Below, piece by piece: positions 1 to 5,842 of a DNA stretch of 37,959 nucleotides. Source of the DNA: Lysobacterales bacterium (GTDB lineage Bacteria; Pseudomonadota; Gammaproteobacteria; Xanthomonadales; Xanthomonadaceae); the NCBI GenBank assembly GCA_016718605.1, contig JADKCY010000018.1:1-37959 (forward strand). Direction: 5' to 3'. The translations under genes were made by a program, and so were the position numbers. Under the pieces are notes generated by a model. The model was not told where the DNA came from. It saw only the letters and a list, made by a program, of their open reading frames with translations, and did no database searches. Every line of letters starts with the position of its first letter. Positions within the stretch are counted from its first letter, which is position 1.

Positions 1-500
1 ACCCACACAACCCGCTGGCGGTGTGTTGGCGCGTGCTAACGACGTGTCGAGCGATCTAATGGCGGGAGTTCTATTGCCCTAGCAGGCTTGACGAAGTATG
101 TTTTAATGAATTCTCTGCATACGGAACGACGGGAGGGAACCTCGCACCAAGGTGGGTTACAAACTTGTCAACATCGGCTTCATTTATATATGAAGACAGT
201 GTAGCGGACGGTGCCTTGTGGACTTGTGCGTATCCCGGTCTTTATTCTGTTGGCTTCAGTTTTAATAACTCATCCGCCACTGGCTCTACGTGGTTATTCA
301 AGAACAATCCGGACGGGACCACTCTCCCAGAGACGGATCTCAACTCTTTGCTGAGAATAAAACTACCAATCACTCATGGAGCCCACAGCTCATGCGGTGC
401 ATCAGTTAGACTTAAAATAGGGGATACCATCGCAGCACAAAACCGCGTCGGTGCTCCAACCACCGCAGCAGCCTGTCGCCGAATGAACAGAGTCTCATGA
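1..500 (+). pseudogene. C-terminal fragment of tail fibre-like protein (overlap copy)
   Basis: This is the 3' end of the gene that is complete at 31241-32971. The start is outside the window end. The first ~130 bases carry several indels relative to the complete copy, and another shift near 350-360 changes the frame locally, so only part (from about 165) reads as protein. The real protein is best taken from the downstream copy. The stop at 498-500 overlaps the ATG of the next gene. Confidence 0.8.
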
Positions 501-789
501 CCCCACAACTCCGCGAACTCATGCTGCGTGTGATTGACGGCGACCCTAGGGTGCTCCCCTATATGTTCGACCTAAATCAGACGCGGCATGTGGGGCGGAA
601 GTGTTGGGCATGGCTCTCGCTCGTGGGCTGACGGGGTACCGCTTTATCGAATGGACAAAGACTCCTGAGGGCGTTTCAATCTTAAGTGCAGCGTACAGCG
701 AGGCGTTACCCGAGAATTTGAATGCTGCGGTTGTGAATAAGATGGAACGCGCCGCAGTACGTGGCCATAAACTTCGGAGGATCAAGTGA
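497..789 (+). pseudogene. Frame-disrupted copy of 96-aa hypothetical protein
   Basis: Homologous to the intact gene at 32968-33258. The N-terminal part and the part from 601 are in different frames because of extra bases near 597-600, where copy B has a shorter run. The ATG overlaps the fibre gene's TGA, and the stop overlaps the next gene's start. The break is probably a sequencing artefact, since the residues on both sides are otherwise conserved. Confidence 0.7.
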
Positions 790-996
790 ATCTGACGGAG
801 ACTACGAAAGTATCGATCACGTTAGTTATTACACTTCTAGGGGCGGCATTTTGGCTAACGAGTGTGTACATTCAAGGCCAGAGTAACGCGTCTGAAATTG
901 CTGAAGTGAAGTCGGATGTAAGGCATTGTCAGATGAAATCTGACGTAGCCGTAATCAAAGCGGACGTTAAGCGTCTGCTCCGAAGAGGGAAATTAA
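786..996 (+). pseudogene. Frame-disrupted copy of small membrane/coiled-coil protein
   Basis: Corresponds to the intact 71-aa gene at 33255-33470. The start is GTG, overlapping the upstream TGA. The N-terminal transmembrane segment is unchanged, but short deletions near 922-936 and an altered stretch near 980 take the coiled-coil tail out of frame. See the downstream copy for the product. Confidence 0.7.
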
Positions 997-1212
997 ATGG
1001 AACTCGCACTGTTGAACTCGTTGGTTGCTGCCGTCCCAGGATTGTCTGTCATTCTCATGGCTCTCGGCACTTTGGTTGTTATTGGCCAGGTGATCGTTGT
1101 GGCGACTCCGTCGAAGTCTGATGACGAAGCTTGGGAGAAGATCAAGAGCGTTCCTCTTATCGGTGGGATCATTTCTGCTCTCGCTAACTTCGCTCCTATC
1201 TCTAAGAAGTAA
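997..1212 (+). CDS. Small two-span membrane protein, holin candidate (copy A)
   Basis: Intact copy of a 71-residue protein encoded identically at 33471-33686. Residues about 5-36 form a long hydrophobic stretch (VIL and GTLVVIGQVIVV), followed by a charged loop (KSDDEAWEKIK) and a second apolar segment (PLIGGIISALANF), ending in lysines. Small size, two hydrophobic segments and a place in the lysis cassette fit a holin, but no family motif is visible. The nucleotide differences from copy B are synonymous, supporting a real gene. It ends at the base before the next ATG. Confidence 0.75.
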   Translation: MELALLNSLVAAVPGLSVILMALGTLVVIGQVIVVATPSKSDDEAWEKIKSVPLIGGIISALANFAPISKK

Positions 1213-1449
1213 ATGGCGTTCGTTACCTCGCTCCTCAATGCGCTTGCGGCGATTCCTAAAATCGTCGGATACGTCGAGCAATTCGCTGCGGCTGTGACGG
1301 ACTGGTGGATTAAGCGCCAGACTACAGAGACGCTTGCGATGATTGCTGATGCAGCTGCATTGGGGGCGAGGGCGAAGACGCAGAAGGACAGACTAGATGC
1401 TACGAAAGCTTGGGCTCGTGCTTTGGGTCGTGACCGTTATCTTGGTTAG
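1213..1449 (+). CDS. Small amphipathic lysis-cassette protein, 78 aa (copy A)
   Basis: Same 78-residue protein as 33687-33923. It starts with no gap after the holin-like gene. Residues 1-30 are apolar with aromatic positions (VGYVEQFAAAVTDWW), and the rest is a charged Ala-rich helix. The 3' end overlaps the lipoprotein gene in another frame, an arrangement typical of nested spanin pairs, although this protein lacks a clear N-terminal transmembrane anchor. Function is not known. Confidence 0.7.
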   Translation: MAFVTSLLNALAAIPKIVGYVEQFAAAVTDWWIKRQTTETLAMIADAAALGARAKTQKDRLDATKAWARALGRDRYLG

Positions 1450-1742
1450 CGTTGGATCAACGGGTTGCCGATCGGACAAGCCCCCCAAAATAGATATCTG
1501 TCTCGGCGACGGGGTCGGAGGAGCCGACTGTACTTTGCGTGATGGGTCTGAGTTACGCGCGAAGTGCATGTATCATAACGACGCCAATGGAGATGGGTGG
1601 TACTGCCCCCCCTTCAGCGTTGGCCAACACCTGGATCACGACGCAGACTGACATGGAGGCGTTCTCTAGCTTCTGTTACGACGTCTCGAAGAAGACGGCG
1701 CGTAAGTCGATGCGATCGATTGCGAAGGCTATCTACCAGTGA
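1397..1742 (+). pseudogene. Frame-disrupted copy of nested lipoprotein (o-spanin candidate)
   Basis: The signal peptide and lipobox (GSTGC) are intact, but a run of seven C near 1606-1612, against six in copy B, shifts the frame, so the ORF ends early at 1651. The original C-terminus continues in another frame to 1742. A homopolymer length difference is a classic read error. The intact version is at 33871-34215. Confidence 0.75.
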
Positions 1743-2309
1743 AGGATCCCGTCTCAGAGGTCTCTAGGGCGCGAATACAGCGCTTGTACCCGGGATTGAG
1801 GCCATTGGTCTACCGGACGATGCAAGACGTCCTGGCGCGCTCCCAGAGAGCGATAAACGTTGCGCAAGGGCTACGCACGTTCGACGAGCAGCTCGTGATC
1901 TATAGCGAGGGGCGTCAACTCCAAGGGGATGTGGAAGGTCGTAGCGCCGTCACGGATTCTAACGAACTCGAAGCCGGGATTGTCGTGGCACTGCTACGGG
2001 CTGGCGTTTGACATCTCGTGGGTGGGGACTGACCCTTATCTAGAACATGACAACGCTTCTGATGATCTTTGGCGTCTTGCTGGTGATTGCGGAGAGGCAC
2101 ATGGGTTTTCGTGGGGTGGTCGACATGTTCGTTTGCTTAACGGTGTGTTTGATCGCCCTCACTTTGACATGGCTTTTGGTCTCACAATAGCTCAAGCGCT
2201 CGAACTGTTTCAGCACGGGGGGCTTCCCGCCGTGTGGGCATTTATTGACAAGGTACGAGGCGTGCCCGAAGGTCAGGACTGGGATCTAATTCCAAAAGGG
2301 GCTCATTGA
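1739..2309 (+). pseudogene. Frame-disrupted copy of M15-type endolysin
   Basis: Corresponds to the intact gene at 34212-34784. Copy A lacks two bases near 1932 (reads gatgtggaa, copy B gatgtgtggaa), which splits it into two ORFs: an N-terminal part from the GTG at 1739 and a C-terminal part carrying the metal-binding motif. Probably an assembly error rather than a decayed gene. Confidence 0.8.
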
Positions 2310-2533
2310 TGGCCGGCTGTAATTGTAAGAAGAAGACGATTGAGAATTCACAAGTAGCGGTCGCTGAACCGGAAGAGAGTTACCGCCAGGCGTTTCTCCG
2401 TGAATCACGTAAGACATCCGAATTGGCGAGCAGGCTAGCTGACGCCGAGAAGGAAATGGAAGAAATGCGTATCGCGAACGGTTCGCTAAACTACCGAATC
2501 GGTGTATTGACGGGCGCTCCCCGGATCGCGTGA
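2309..2533 (+). CDS. Small coiled-coil protein with Cys/Lys-rich N-terminus (copy A)
   Basis: A 74-residue protein, identical in product to 34784-35008. The ATG at 2309 overlaps the endolysin TGA; an in-frame TTG one codon earlier is less likely. It opens with MAGCNCKKK and then forms a charged helix (residues ~20-60) with heptad-like spacing. It ends GAPRIA and overlaps the next GTG. The Cys pair could bind metal, but nothing identifies a function. Synonymous differences between the copies (for example three A-to-G third positions near 2456-2466) support coding. Confidence 0.75.
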   Translation: MAGCNCKKKTIENSQVAVAEPEESYRQAFLRESRKTSELASRLADAEKEMEEMRIANGSLNYRIGVLTGAPRIA

Positions 2534-2781
2534 CGCCCGAAGACGAAATTACTGAACTCAGGCGAGTGATCCAGGGGATGCAAGAGGAGATCGACACGCT
2601 GCTCGGTCTCACGGACCCGACGGATCTCACGCATTTGTGCGTTACGATGAAGCCAGGGGAATGGTTCGAGTTAAACGCTGGCAGGGTGCGCATTATCTAT
2701 AACGGGGCGAAGCCTGCGAAGATCGTGTGTGAAGCGCCACGGAACTTTAGAGTTCGGCATATCCGCCGCGGAACGGTATAG
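2530..2781 (+). CDS. CsrA-like RNA-binding protein with N-terminal coiled coil (copy A)
   Basis: An 83-residue protein starting at GTG, which overlaps the upstream stop (GTGA). Residues 1-27 are a charged helix. Residues 35-80 resemble the carbon storage regulator fold: VTMKPGEWFEL matches the CsrA TR-x-GE strand, and KIVCEAPRNFRVRH matches the conserved IGxxAPKEVxVHR segment. CsrA proteins bind GGA motifs in RNA leaders and change translation. The N-terminal helix is an extension not present in CsrA, which is about 60 aa. Between the two copies, residues 72-79 differ at many nucleotides with no amino acid change, strong evidence of a selected protein. The CsrA assignment is from motif resemblance by eye. 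Confidence 0.6.
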   Translation: MTPEDEITELRRVIQGMQEEIDTLLGLTDPTDLTHLCVTMKPGEWFELNAGRVRIIYNGAKPAKIVCEAPRNFRVRHIRRGTV

Positions 2782-2788
2782 TCAGAAA

Positions 2789-2877
2789 TGGATTGTAGCT
2801 CAGGGGTTAGAGCAATGCGACTGAGACGCAGGCCGGTTGTCGCATAGGTCGGCCGTTCGAATCGGCCCAATCCGCCA
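2789..2877 (+). tRNA. tRNA-like element with 21-nt anticodon loop (copy A)
   Basis: Folds as a cloverleaf: acceptor TGGATTG/CAATCCG, D arm GCTC-AGGGGTTA-GAGC, variable loop AGGTC, T arm GGCCG-TTCGAAT-CGGCC and encoded CCA. The anticodon stem ATGCG/CGCAT (7 bp if A-C/G-T are added) closes a 21-nt loop instead of 7, so no anticodon can be assigned. If the G before CCA is the discriminator base, the acceptor stem has six pairs. A competing short stem (TGCG/CGCA) would give a 7-nt loop with TGA in the anticodon position but a 20-nt variable region lacking a clear stem. The sequence is identical in both copies. Confidence 0.65.
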
Positions 2878-2929
2878 CAGTGGTTTCGGAGCGCGGTTTC
2901 ACGGACGAGACCGCGTATCCTTCGATCAT
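2807..2929 (-). CDS. Possible 40-aa ORF downstream of 5-bp array (weak)
   Basis: After array 1 the minus strand carries the shared border GGATATTTTAAA, then AAAAGGGAAACTC, then ATG at 2929. This imitates the layout before the real minus-strand gene at 3668. The 40-residue product (MIEGYAVSSVK...) runs antisense into the tRNA-like element, which makes genuine coding doubtful. It has no recognisable domain, and the two copies are identical here, so selection cannot be tested. Confidence 0.2.
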   Translation of the reverse strand: MIEGYAVSSVKPRSETTVADWADSNGRPMRQPACVSVALL

Positions 2930-2945
2930 GAGTTTCCCTTTTAGT

Positions 2946-3062
2946 TTTAAAATATCCCTTGCCTTGCCTTGCCTTGCCAAGCCGCGCCTAACCACGCCGC
3001 GCCTAACCACGCCTTGCCTGGCCCGTCCTCTCCGAGCCTGTCCTCTCCGAGCCGTGCCACGC
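2946..3062. repeat. 5-bp repeat array 1 with AT-rich border
   Basis: From 2958 to 3062 there are 21 consecutive 5-bp units of the form CNNNC on the plus strand (GNNNG on the minus), with no phase break. Frequent units are CTTGC, CGCGC, CTAAC, CACGC, CTCTC and CGAGC. Larger 15-bp repeats are embedded. The left border, 2946-2957, is TTTAAAATATCC, which also borders array 2. The array ends six bases before the stop of the minus-strand gene. It is identical at 35433-35537. It does not look coding; the role is unknown. Confidence 0.9.
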
Positions 3063-3068
3063 CGATGA

Positions 3069-3668
3069 TTATTCCCACTGAGTAACTAAATACTTACCAA
3101 ACACTCCACGAAACGTCCCTAGCCCTATAGCCCTGCCCGCTTCCTCGATCAGATTCTTGATCTCTTCTTCTTTAATCTCTCGGTTCGGAAATATTGTGAT
3201 GTCCATCGTGAGTTGCCACGGGGTTGGGATCACGGGTCTGACCTTTGGGTTGGGGATACCCTTATCGAGCCGCGCGACGCTTCGATGAATGTATGCCTTG
3301 CTCAGTGGATCGACTTCATTCTGACCGAACTTCCCTAGAACGATCGGCTTGCCGTCTCTTAGCAGGGGTATGAACTGAGGCCCCACTGAGACGAAGGATA
3401 GGCAGGCATTCGCAATGTCTTTAAATTTCCGTTTGTCGCGTAGGCGCTTCGGCGCTGAATTCGTGTTGTGGGCCGAAAGTAACGACATGATATTGATCGC
3501 CGGAATGCCAATAACCTTGGAATCGCCTGGTTCCAGGTACAATTTCTGCCAGGGCTCCAGCTTCGTGTCGTTGTCTCCCGCATACCGGTCGAACATGATG
3601 TCCACCAGTCCCGTGAGAGTCACCTTGCGTTGCACTACTTCCGTCATTGAACTGCTCATTACTGCCAT
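3069..3668 (-). CDS. Hypothetical protein between two 5-bp arrays, 199 aa
   Basis: A minus-strand gene with a good ribosome site: AGGAG lies 9 bases before the ATG at 3668. The 199-residue protein starts with a hydrophilic segment and has a middle with GKFG and a basic region (KAYIHRSVARLDKG). The C-terminal half looks like a compact alpha/beta domain: WQLTMDITIFP, then a helix EIKEEEIKNLIEEAGRAIG, ending in LGTFRGVFGKYLVTQWE. No membrane segment. I do not recognise a family. Its neighbour across the divergent region is a putative annealing protein, so a DNA-metabolism role is possible, but that is inference. The other copy (35544-36059) is broken by many small deletions. Confidence 0.8.
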   Translation of the reverse strand: MAVMSSSMTEVVQRKVTLTGLVDIMFDRYAGDNDTKLEPWQKLYLEPGDSKVIGIPAINIMSLLSAHNTNSAPKRLRDKRKFKDIANACLSFVSVGPQFIPLLRDGKPIVLGKFGQNEVDPLSKAYIHRSVARLDKGIPNPKVRPVIPTPWQLTMDITIFPNREIKEEEIKNLIEEAGRAIGLGTFRGVFGKYLVTQWE

Positions 3669-3682
3669 TGGTACTACTCCTA

Positions 3683-3793
3683 TTTAAAATATCCATGCCT
3701 TGCCTCTCCGCGCATCGCCCATCCATTCCCAGCCTGTCCTGGCCAAGCCCCTCCAAGCCGATCCGCGCCCGTCCGCGCAGCGCCATTCCCTGC
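3683..3793. repeat. 5-bp repeat array 2 with AT-rich border
   Basis: From 3694 to 3793 there are 20 consecutive 5-bp units. All end in C and 18 start with C, in unbroken phase. It is preceded by the same TTTAAAATATCC border (3683-3694) as array 1. On the minus strand it lies directly upstream of the 199-aa gene, so it is probably that gene's leader or promoter-proximal DNA. The minus-strand RNA would contain about nine GGA triplets in 100 nt, some in CAGGACAG-like context. The copy near 36084-36178 has indels. Confidence 0.88.
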
Positions 3794-3803
3794 GAGTTTT
3801 GTG

Positions 3804-3832
3804 TTGCTACAATTATTGCCGCGATATAGCAA
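3804..3832 (+). promoter_or_regulatory. Extended -10 promoter inside an inverted repeat
   Basis: TGCTACAAT at 3805-3813 is an extended -10 element (TGn plus TACAAT); no good -35 box is visible. It would start transcription about 20 bases before the ATG at 3840. The site sits inside a perfect inverted repeat, TTGCTA (3804-3809) and TAGCAA (3827-3832), which could be an operator. Copy B has an extra T in the right arm. Confidence 0.45.
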
Positions 3833-3839
3833 TGTTGTC

Positions 3840-4601
3840 ATGAAAACATTTAAAACTAAGTCGGGGACTGAGTTGCCGCTTCTAGACTTGCGCGGCAAGG
3901 ATTACCTACAGGTCGCGCATCGTCTGGTTTGGTTCCGAGAAGAACATCCGACATGGACGATCAAAACCGATATCGCGGCGGACTTTCAAAATCATCGATG
4001 CCTCGCTACCGCATGGATTATTGACGACAAGGGTACGACGCTCTCGATGGGACACAAGGTTGAGGACGCAAAAGGATTCGCTGACTATGTAGAAAAGGCC
4101 GAGACCGGGGCGATAGGCCGCGCTCTCGCTATGGTTGGATATGGGACTCAGTTTGCGCCTGATTTGGACGAGGGTGATCGGTTGGCTGACTCCCCAGTCG
4201 CGCCGAAACATATCTTCACACAACACGTCCAGCCGTTGAATAACGCCGCTACTAACACCGTGGTTAAGCCCACCACCGCAGCAATTTCAGATAACCCAGG
4301 TTCTTACGTCCCACCATCCGGCAAGTTCACCGGCAAGCCGTTGCTATCTATCCCGACCCAAGACCTTGAAGGGTACCTCGCCTGGATAAGGGGGCTCCAA
4401 AATCCGAATCCTAAGACGATGGAAATTGGGATGGCTATCGAGGCCTACTTGGACTTTAAGGGACCAAAGACGACGACCGTTAGTCATTTCCCCCCGACCG
4501 TGGCTCCGAAGCAACAACCCGCACAGCCCGTGTTGCAATCCGCCGACACTCCGCCAAGTTGGGTCACTGAAGGTATCGATCAAAGTGACGCCCCGTTCTG
4601 A
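3840..4601 (+). CDS. Putative single-strand annealing / ssDNA-binding protein
   Basis: 253 residues. The N-terminal domain (about 1-115) has the pattern of phage annealing proteins: KDYLQVAHRLVWFREEHP, a strand around CLATAWIIDDKG, and the helix EKAETGAIGRALAMVGYGT (85-103). A low-complexity Pro/Thr/Gln linker follows, then a short helical module (PTQDLEGYLAWIRGL), a second linker and an acidic tip ending DQSDAPF. That tip resembles the SSB C-terminal peptide (DDIPF), which recruits host repair proteins. The expected role is annealing or protecting single strands in replication and recombination. Start: ATG 3840 follows the likely promoter; an earlier GTG would lie inside it. No clear Shine-Dalgarno. 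Copy B differs mostly by synonymous changes. The exact family is not certain. Confidence 0.65.
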   Translation: MKTFKTKSGTELPLLDLRGKDYLQVAHRLVWFREEHPTWTIKTDIAADFQNHRCLATAWIIDDKGTTLSMGHKVEDAKGFADYVEKAETGAIGRALAMVGYGTQFAPDLDEGDRLADSPVAPKHIFTQHVQPLNNAATNTVVKPTTAAISDNPGSYVPPSGKFTGKPLLSIPTQDLEGYLAWIRGLQNPNPKTMEIGMAIEAYLDFKGPKTTTVSHFPPTVAPKQQPAQPVLQSADTPPSWVTEGIDQSDAPF

Positions 4602-4680
4602 GATTCCCCCTAAACACACTGTCGCAATAACGCAACAGGATTTGTGAAACGAACCTCGCGGTTTAGGGCGAAAGGGTAAA

Positions 4681-4718
4681 CCGGGTCTCTCTAGGCTTGT
4701 TCAGCTAGAGGGATCCGG
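4681..4718 (+). terminator. 14-bp inverted repeat, possible terminator
   Basis: CCGGGTCTCTCTAG pairs with CTAGAGGGATCCGG (two G-T wobbles) around a 10-base loop. On the plus strand a TTTT follows four bases later, so it may end the annealing-protein transcript, though the spacing is not ideal. The same hairpin is unchanged at 37065-37102 although surrounding bases vary. Confidence 0.45.
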
Positions 4719-4811
4719 CGAGCCTTTTGTGCGGAGGGAGATTCTCCAGCTCTTGGTGTGGTCGGGTCTGTTGTCTGATCTGTCAGGATAGACGGACCCA
4801 GGAATAGTTTA

Positions 4812-4827
4812 ACGGGTTCTCTCCCGT
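4812..4827 (-). terminator. Small hairpin after the minus-strand gene
   Basis: ACGGG and CCCGT flank a six-base loop just beyond the stop of the gene at 4830. Read leftward it is followed by TAAACTATT, which has only isolated T residues, so it is at best a weak terminator. Confidence 0.25.
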
Positions 4828-4829
4828 CG

Positions 4830-5075
4830 TCAATCCGTCCGCTCGTCCTCAGTTCGAGGATCCCATTTCCCACGTCCCTGAGCCTCCCAGAGGCGCGCTA
4901 CGTGATCTTGTAGCTCATAGGGGTCCAGTCGGGGCGGCAGGGGCTTACGCAGTCGTATAGCGCGTCCAGGGGGGATGCAGAGGCATGGCTCCTCGAAGAT
5001 CTCCCCGTCTATATCCGGCTGATAGAGCCTCACCCCGGAACCACCGCAGGGGCATGTAGGGTCTCGTACGGTCAT
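4830..5075 (-). CDS. Cysteine-rich small protein, 81 aa (possible zinc binding)
   Basis: The product opens MTVRDPTCPCGGSG and has a second cysteine pair, PCLCIPPGR, at about 30-38. The CxC...CxC arrangement could bind zinc. The rest is Arg/Pro-rich with a C-terminal acidic end. AGAGG lies about 9 bases upstream of the ATG, and a strong minus-strand promoter lies about 100 bases upstream (5172-5200). It converges on the annealing-protein gene. No family recognised. The other copy (37215-37455) has several indels. Confidence 0.6.
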   Translation of the reverse strand: MTVRDPTCPCGGSGVRLYQPDIDGEIFEEPCLCIPPGRAIRLRKPLPPRLDPYELQDHVARLWEAQGRGKWDPRTEDERTD

Positions 5076-5097
5076 AGGGACTGCCTCTTAAAAGAGA

Positions 5098-5137
5098 CCG
5101 CTGAGAGAGAAGCTTTTGACTTCTACGATCCCAGCGG
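5098..5137. promoter_or_regulatory. Inverted repeat overlapping rightward promoter
   Basis: CCGCTG (5098-5103) and CAGCGG (5132-5137) flank an inner pair AGAAG (5109-5113) and CTTCT (5120-5124). The rightward -35 box lies between the arms. The outer arms are kept in copy B. It could be an operator or a cruciform. Confidence 0.4.
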
Positions 5138-5144
5138 CTATATC
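5116..5144 (+). promoter_or_regulatory. Sigma-70-like rightward promoter
   Basis: TTGACT (5116-5121), a 17-base spacer and TATATC (5139-5144). It is unchanged at 37492-37520 in copy B. It would start near 5151 and transcribe towards the early operon that begins at 5843, giving a leader of nearly 700 bases. It faces the minus-strand promoter at 5172-5200. Confidence 0.5.
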
Positions 5145-5171
5145 CGAAGTACGACCAACGATATGGACTAG

Positions 5172-5200
5172 ATTCTACGCGCTGTAGCCACAGACGTCAA
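5172..5200 (-). promoter_or_regulatory. Sigma-70-like leftward promoter
   Basis: On the minus strand: TTGACG (5200-5195), a 17-base spacer and TAGAAT (5177-5172), five of six matches in each box. It would start near 5165 and drive the cysteine-rich gene. Its start region overlaps the rightward promoter's, so the two would interfere. In copy B the spacer is shortened by indels. Confidence 0.55.
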
Positions 5201-5205
5201 ACTAA

Positions 5206-5842
5206 AACCATATCGAAGGACGCCGAGCTGGCAGCCCCATCGTTAAAAGGGCTCTGTAGTACGGTCACGCGTTGCCGCGAGTCCGTGGATTGAGATGAGG
5301 GCAGAGCCGGAAACGGCAATGCCAGATGAGAGACGAAAGGCTTTGCGGTCCGGATCTTGGAAATCGACCACCAGGATTGATGTATACGGGGCCGTGCGGA
5401 TGAGGTCCCACCTCGCAGTACCGCGCAGTCGAGCCATTCTGGAACCGATCATGGGTTGCGTGATCGGGGAAACTGTCTTTCTGCCCTCTTCTCAATCTAT
5501 GGGTTCGATAACGCACCACAACTTGGGGCCGAGACGGGATGCCGAAATCAACACTGGTCGCCCGGCTAAACGTCTTGGATAAGAGGGGTGGGGAATTACG
5601 AGGTAGTTGTTACTGTCTTGCGGAGGAGTCTAGGACATCGCTTGGAATACCCTTTCGATTTCCAGAGAGTACTTTGCTTGGTTTGCTTCTCTCTAGAGCA
5701 CTTGATCGTTGATCGTTAAGCCTGTGACTCAGGCACCCAGATAGAATGGCTGGGAGGATACAACGCAAGACAGGACGCGACGAACACAACAGCTGGAAGG
5801 GATACATTCTTAAAGAATGGTGGTCTCAAGAAGGGGTGACCA
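5206..5842. other. Long leader upstream of the early operon
   Basis: About 640 bases between the promoter pair and the first clear early gene. Apart from the weak minus-strand ORF and a rightward ORF at 5295-5582 that does not look like protein, I see no gene. Short elements near the right end are a tandem TTGATCG repeat (5702-5715), a GCCTG/CAGGC hairpin (5720-5734) and a lone -10-like TAGAAT (5742-5747). It may be an untranslated control region. Confidence 0.5.
5243..5491 (-). CDS. Possible minus-strand ORF, about 69 aa (weak)
   Basis: The frame is open from a stop near 5491; the first ATG is at 5452, giving 69 residues. The segment RTAPYTSILVVDFQDPDRKAF has the hydrophobic pattern of a real beta strand. 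Comparing the copies, codons for D-R-K-A change only at third positions (CGC/CGT, GCC/GCT), which supports coding, but other differences are amino-acid changing or indels. There is no clear ribosome site. The true start may be lost or the gene may be broken. Confidence 0.3.
   Translation of the reverse strand, partial: EEGRKTVSPITQPMIGSRMARLRGTARWDLIRTAPYTSILVVDFQDPDRKAFRLSSGIAVSGSALISIHGLAATRDRTTEPF

Larger units (their letters stand above)
4602..4829. other. Intergenic region between convergent genes
   Basis: 228 bases between the stops of the annealing protein and the minus-strand cysteine-rich gene. It holds two hairpins: a 14-bp stem at 4681-4718 and a small one (ACGGG/CCCGT) at 4812-4827. 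ORFs across it are short and overlap the neighbours, so I see no gene. Confidence 0.6.
1..5590. repeat. Long terminal repeat, copy A
   Basis: This segment matches 32466-37959 in order and orientation from its first bases to its last. Copy A is poor over its first ~130 bases and has frame-breaking indels near 597, 925, 975, 1612 and 1932, where copy B is intact. From about 2000 onward copy A is the better copy. Several genes differ only by synonymous codons (for example the end of the CsrA-like gene, 2749-2770), so the copies probably come from two strains. Most likely this is the overlap of a circular or permuted genome rather than a true 5.5 kb duplication. Confidence 0.93.

Noticed and set aside
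2777..2782. TATAGT as -10 box for the tRNA-like element
   Set aside because: No -35 or extended -10 in copy A or B, and it overlaps the stop of the CsrA-like gene.
2789..2877. attP core of an integrating phage
   Set aside because: No integrase found, and the full cloverleaf rather than a 3' tRNA fragment is present.
2946..3793. CRISPR array
   Set aside because: Units are 5 bp with no spacer/repeat division and no cas genes.
5295..5582. Rightward ORF of 95 aa
   Set aside because: Composition unlike a folded protein, no ribosome site, and it is not preserved in copy B.
1..5590. True tandem duplication or 5.5 kb direct terminal repeat
   Set aside because: Copies lie exactly at the two contig ends and differ by indels that break genes; real terminal repeats are identical, so an assembly overlap is likelier.
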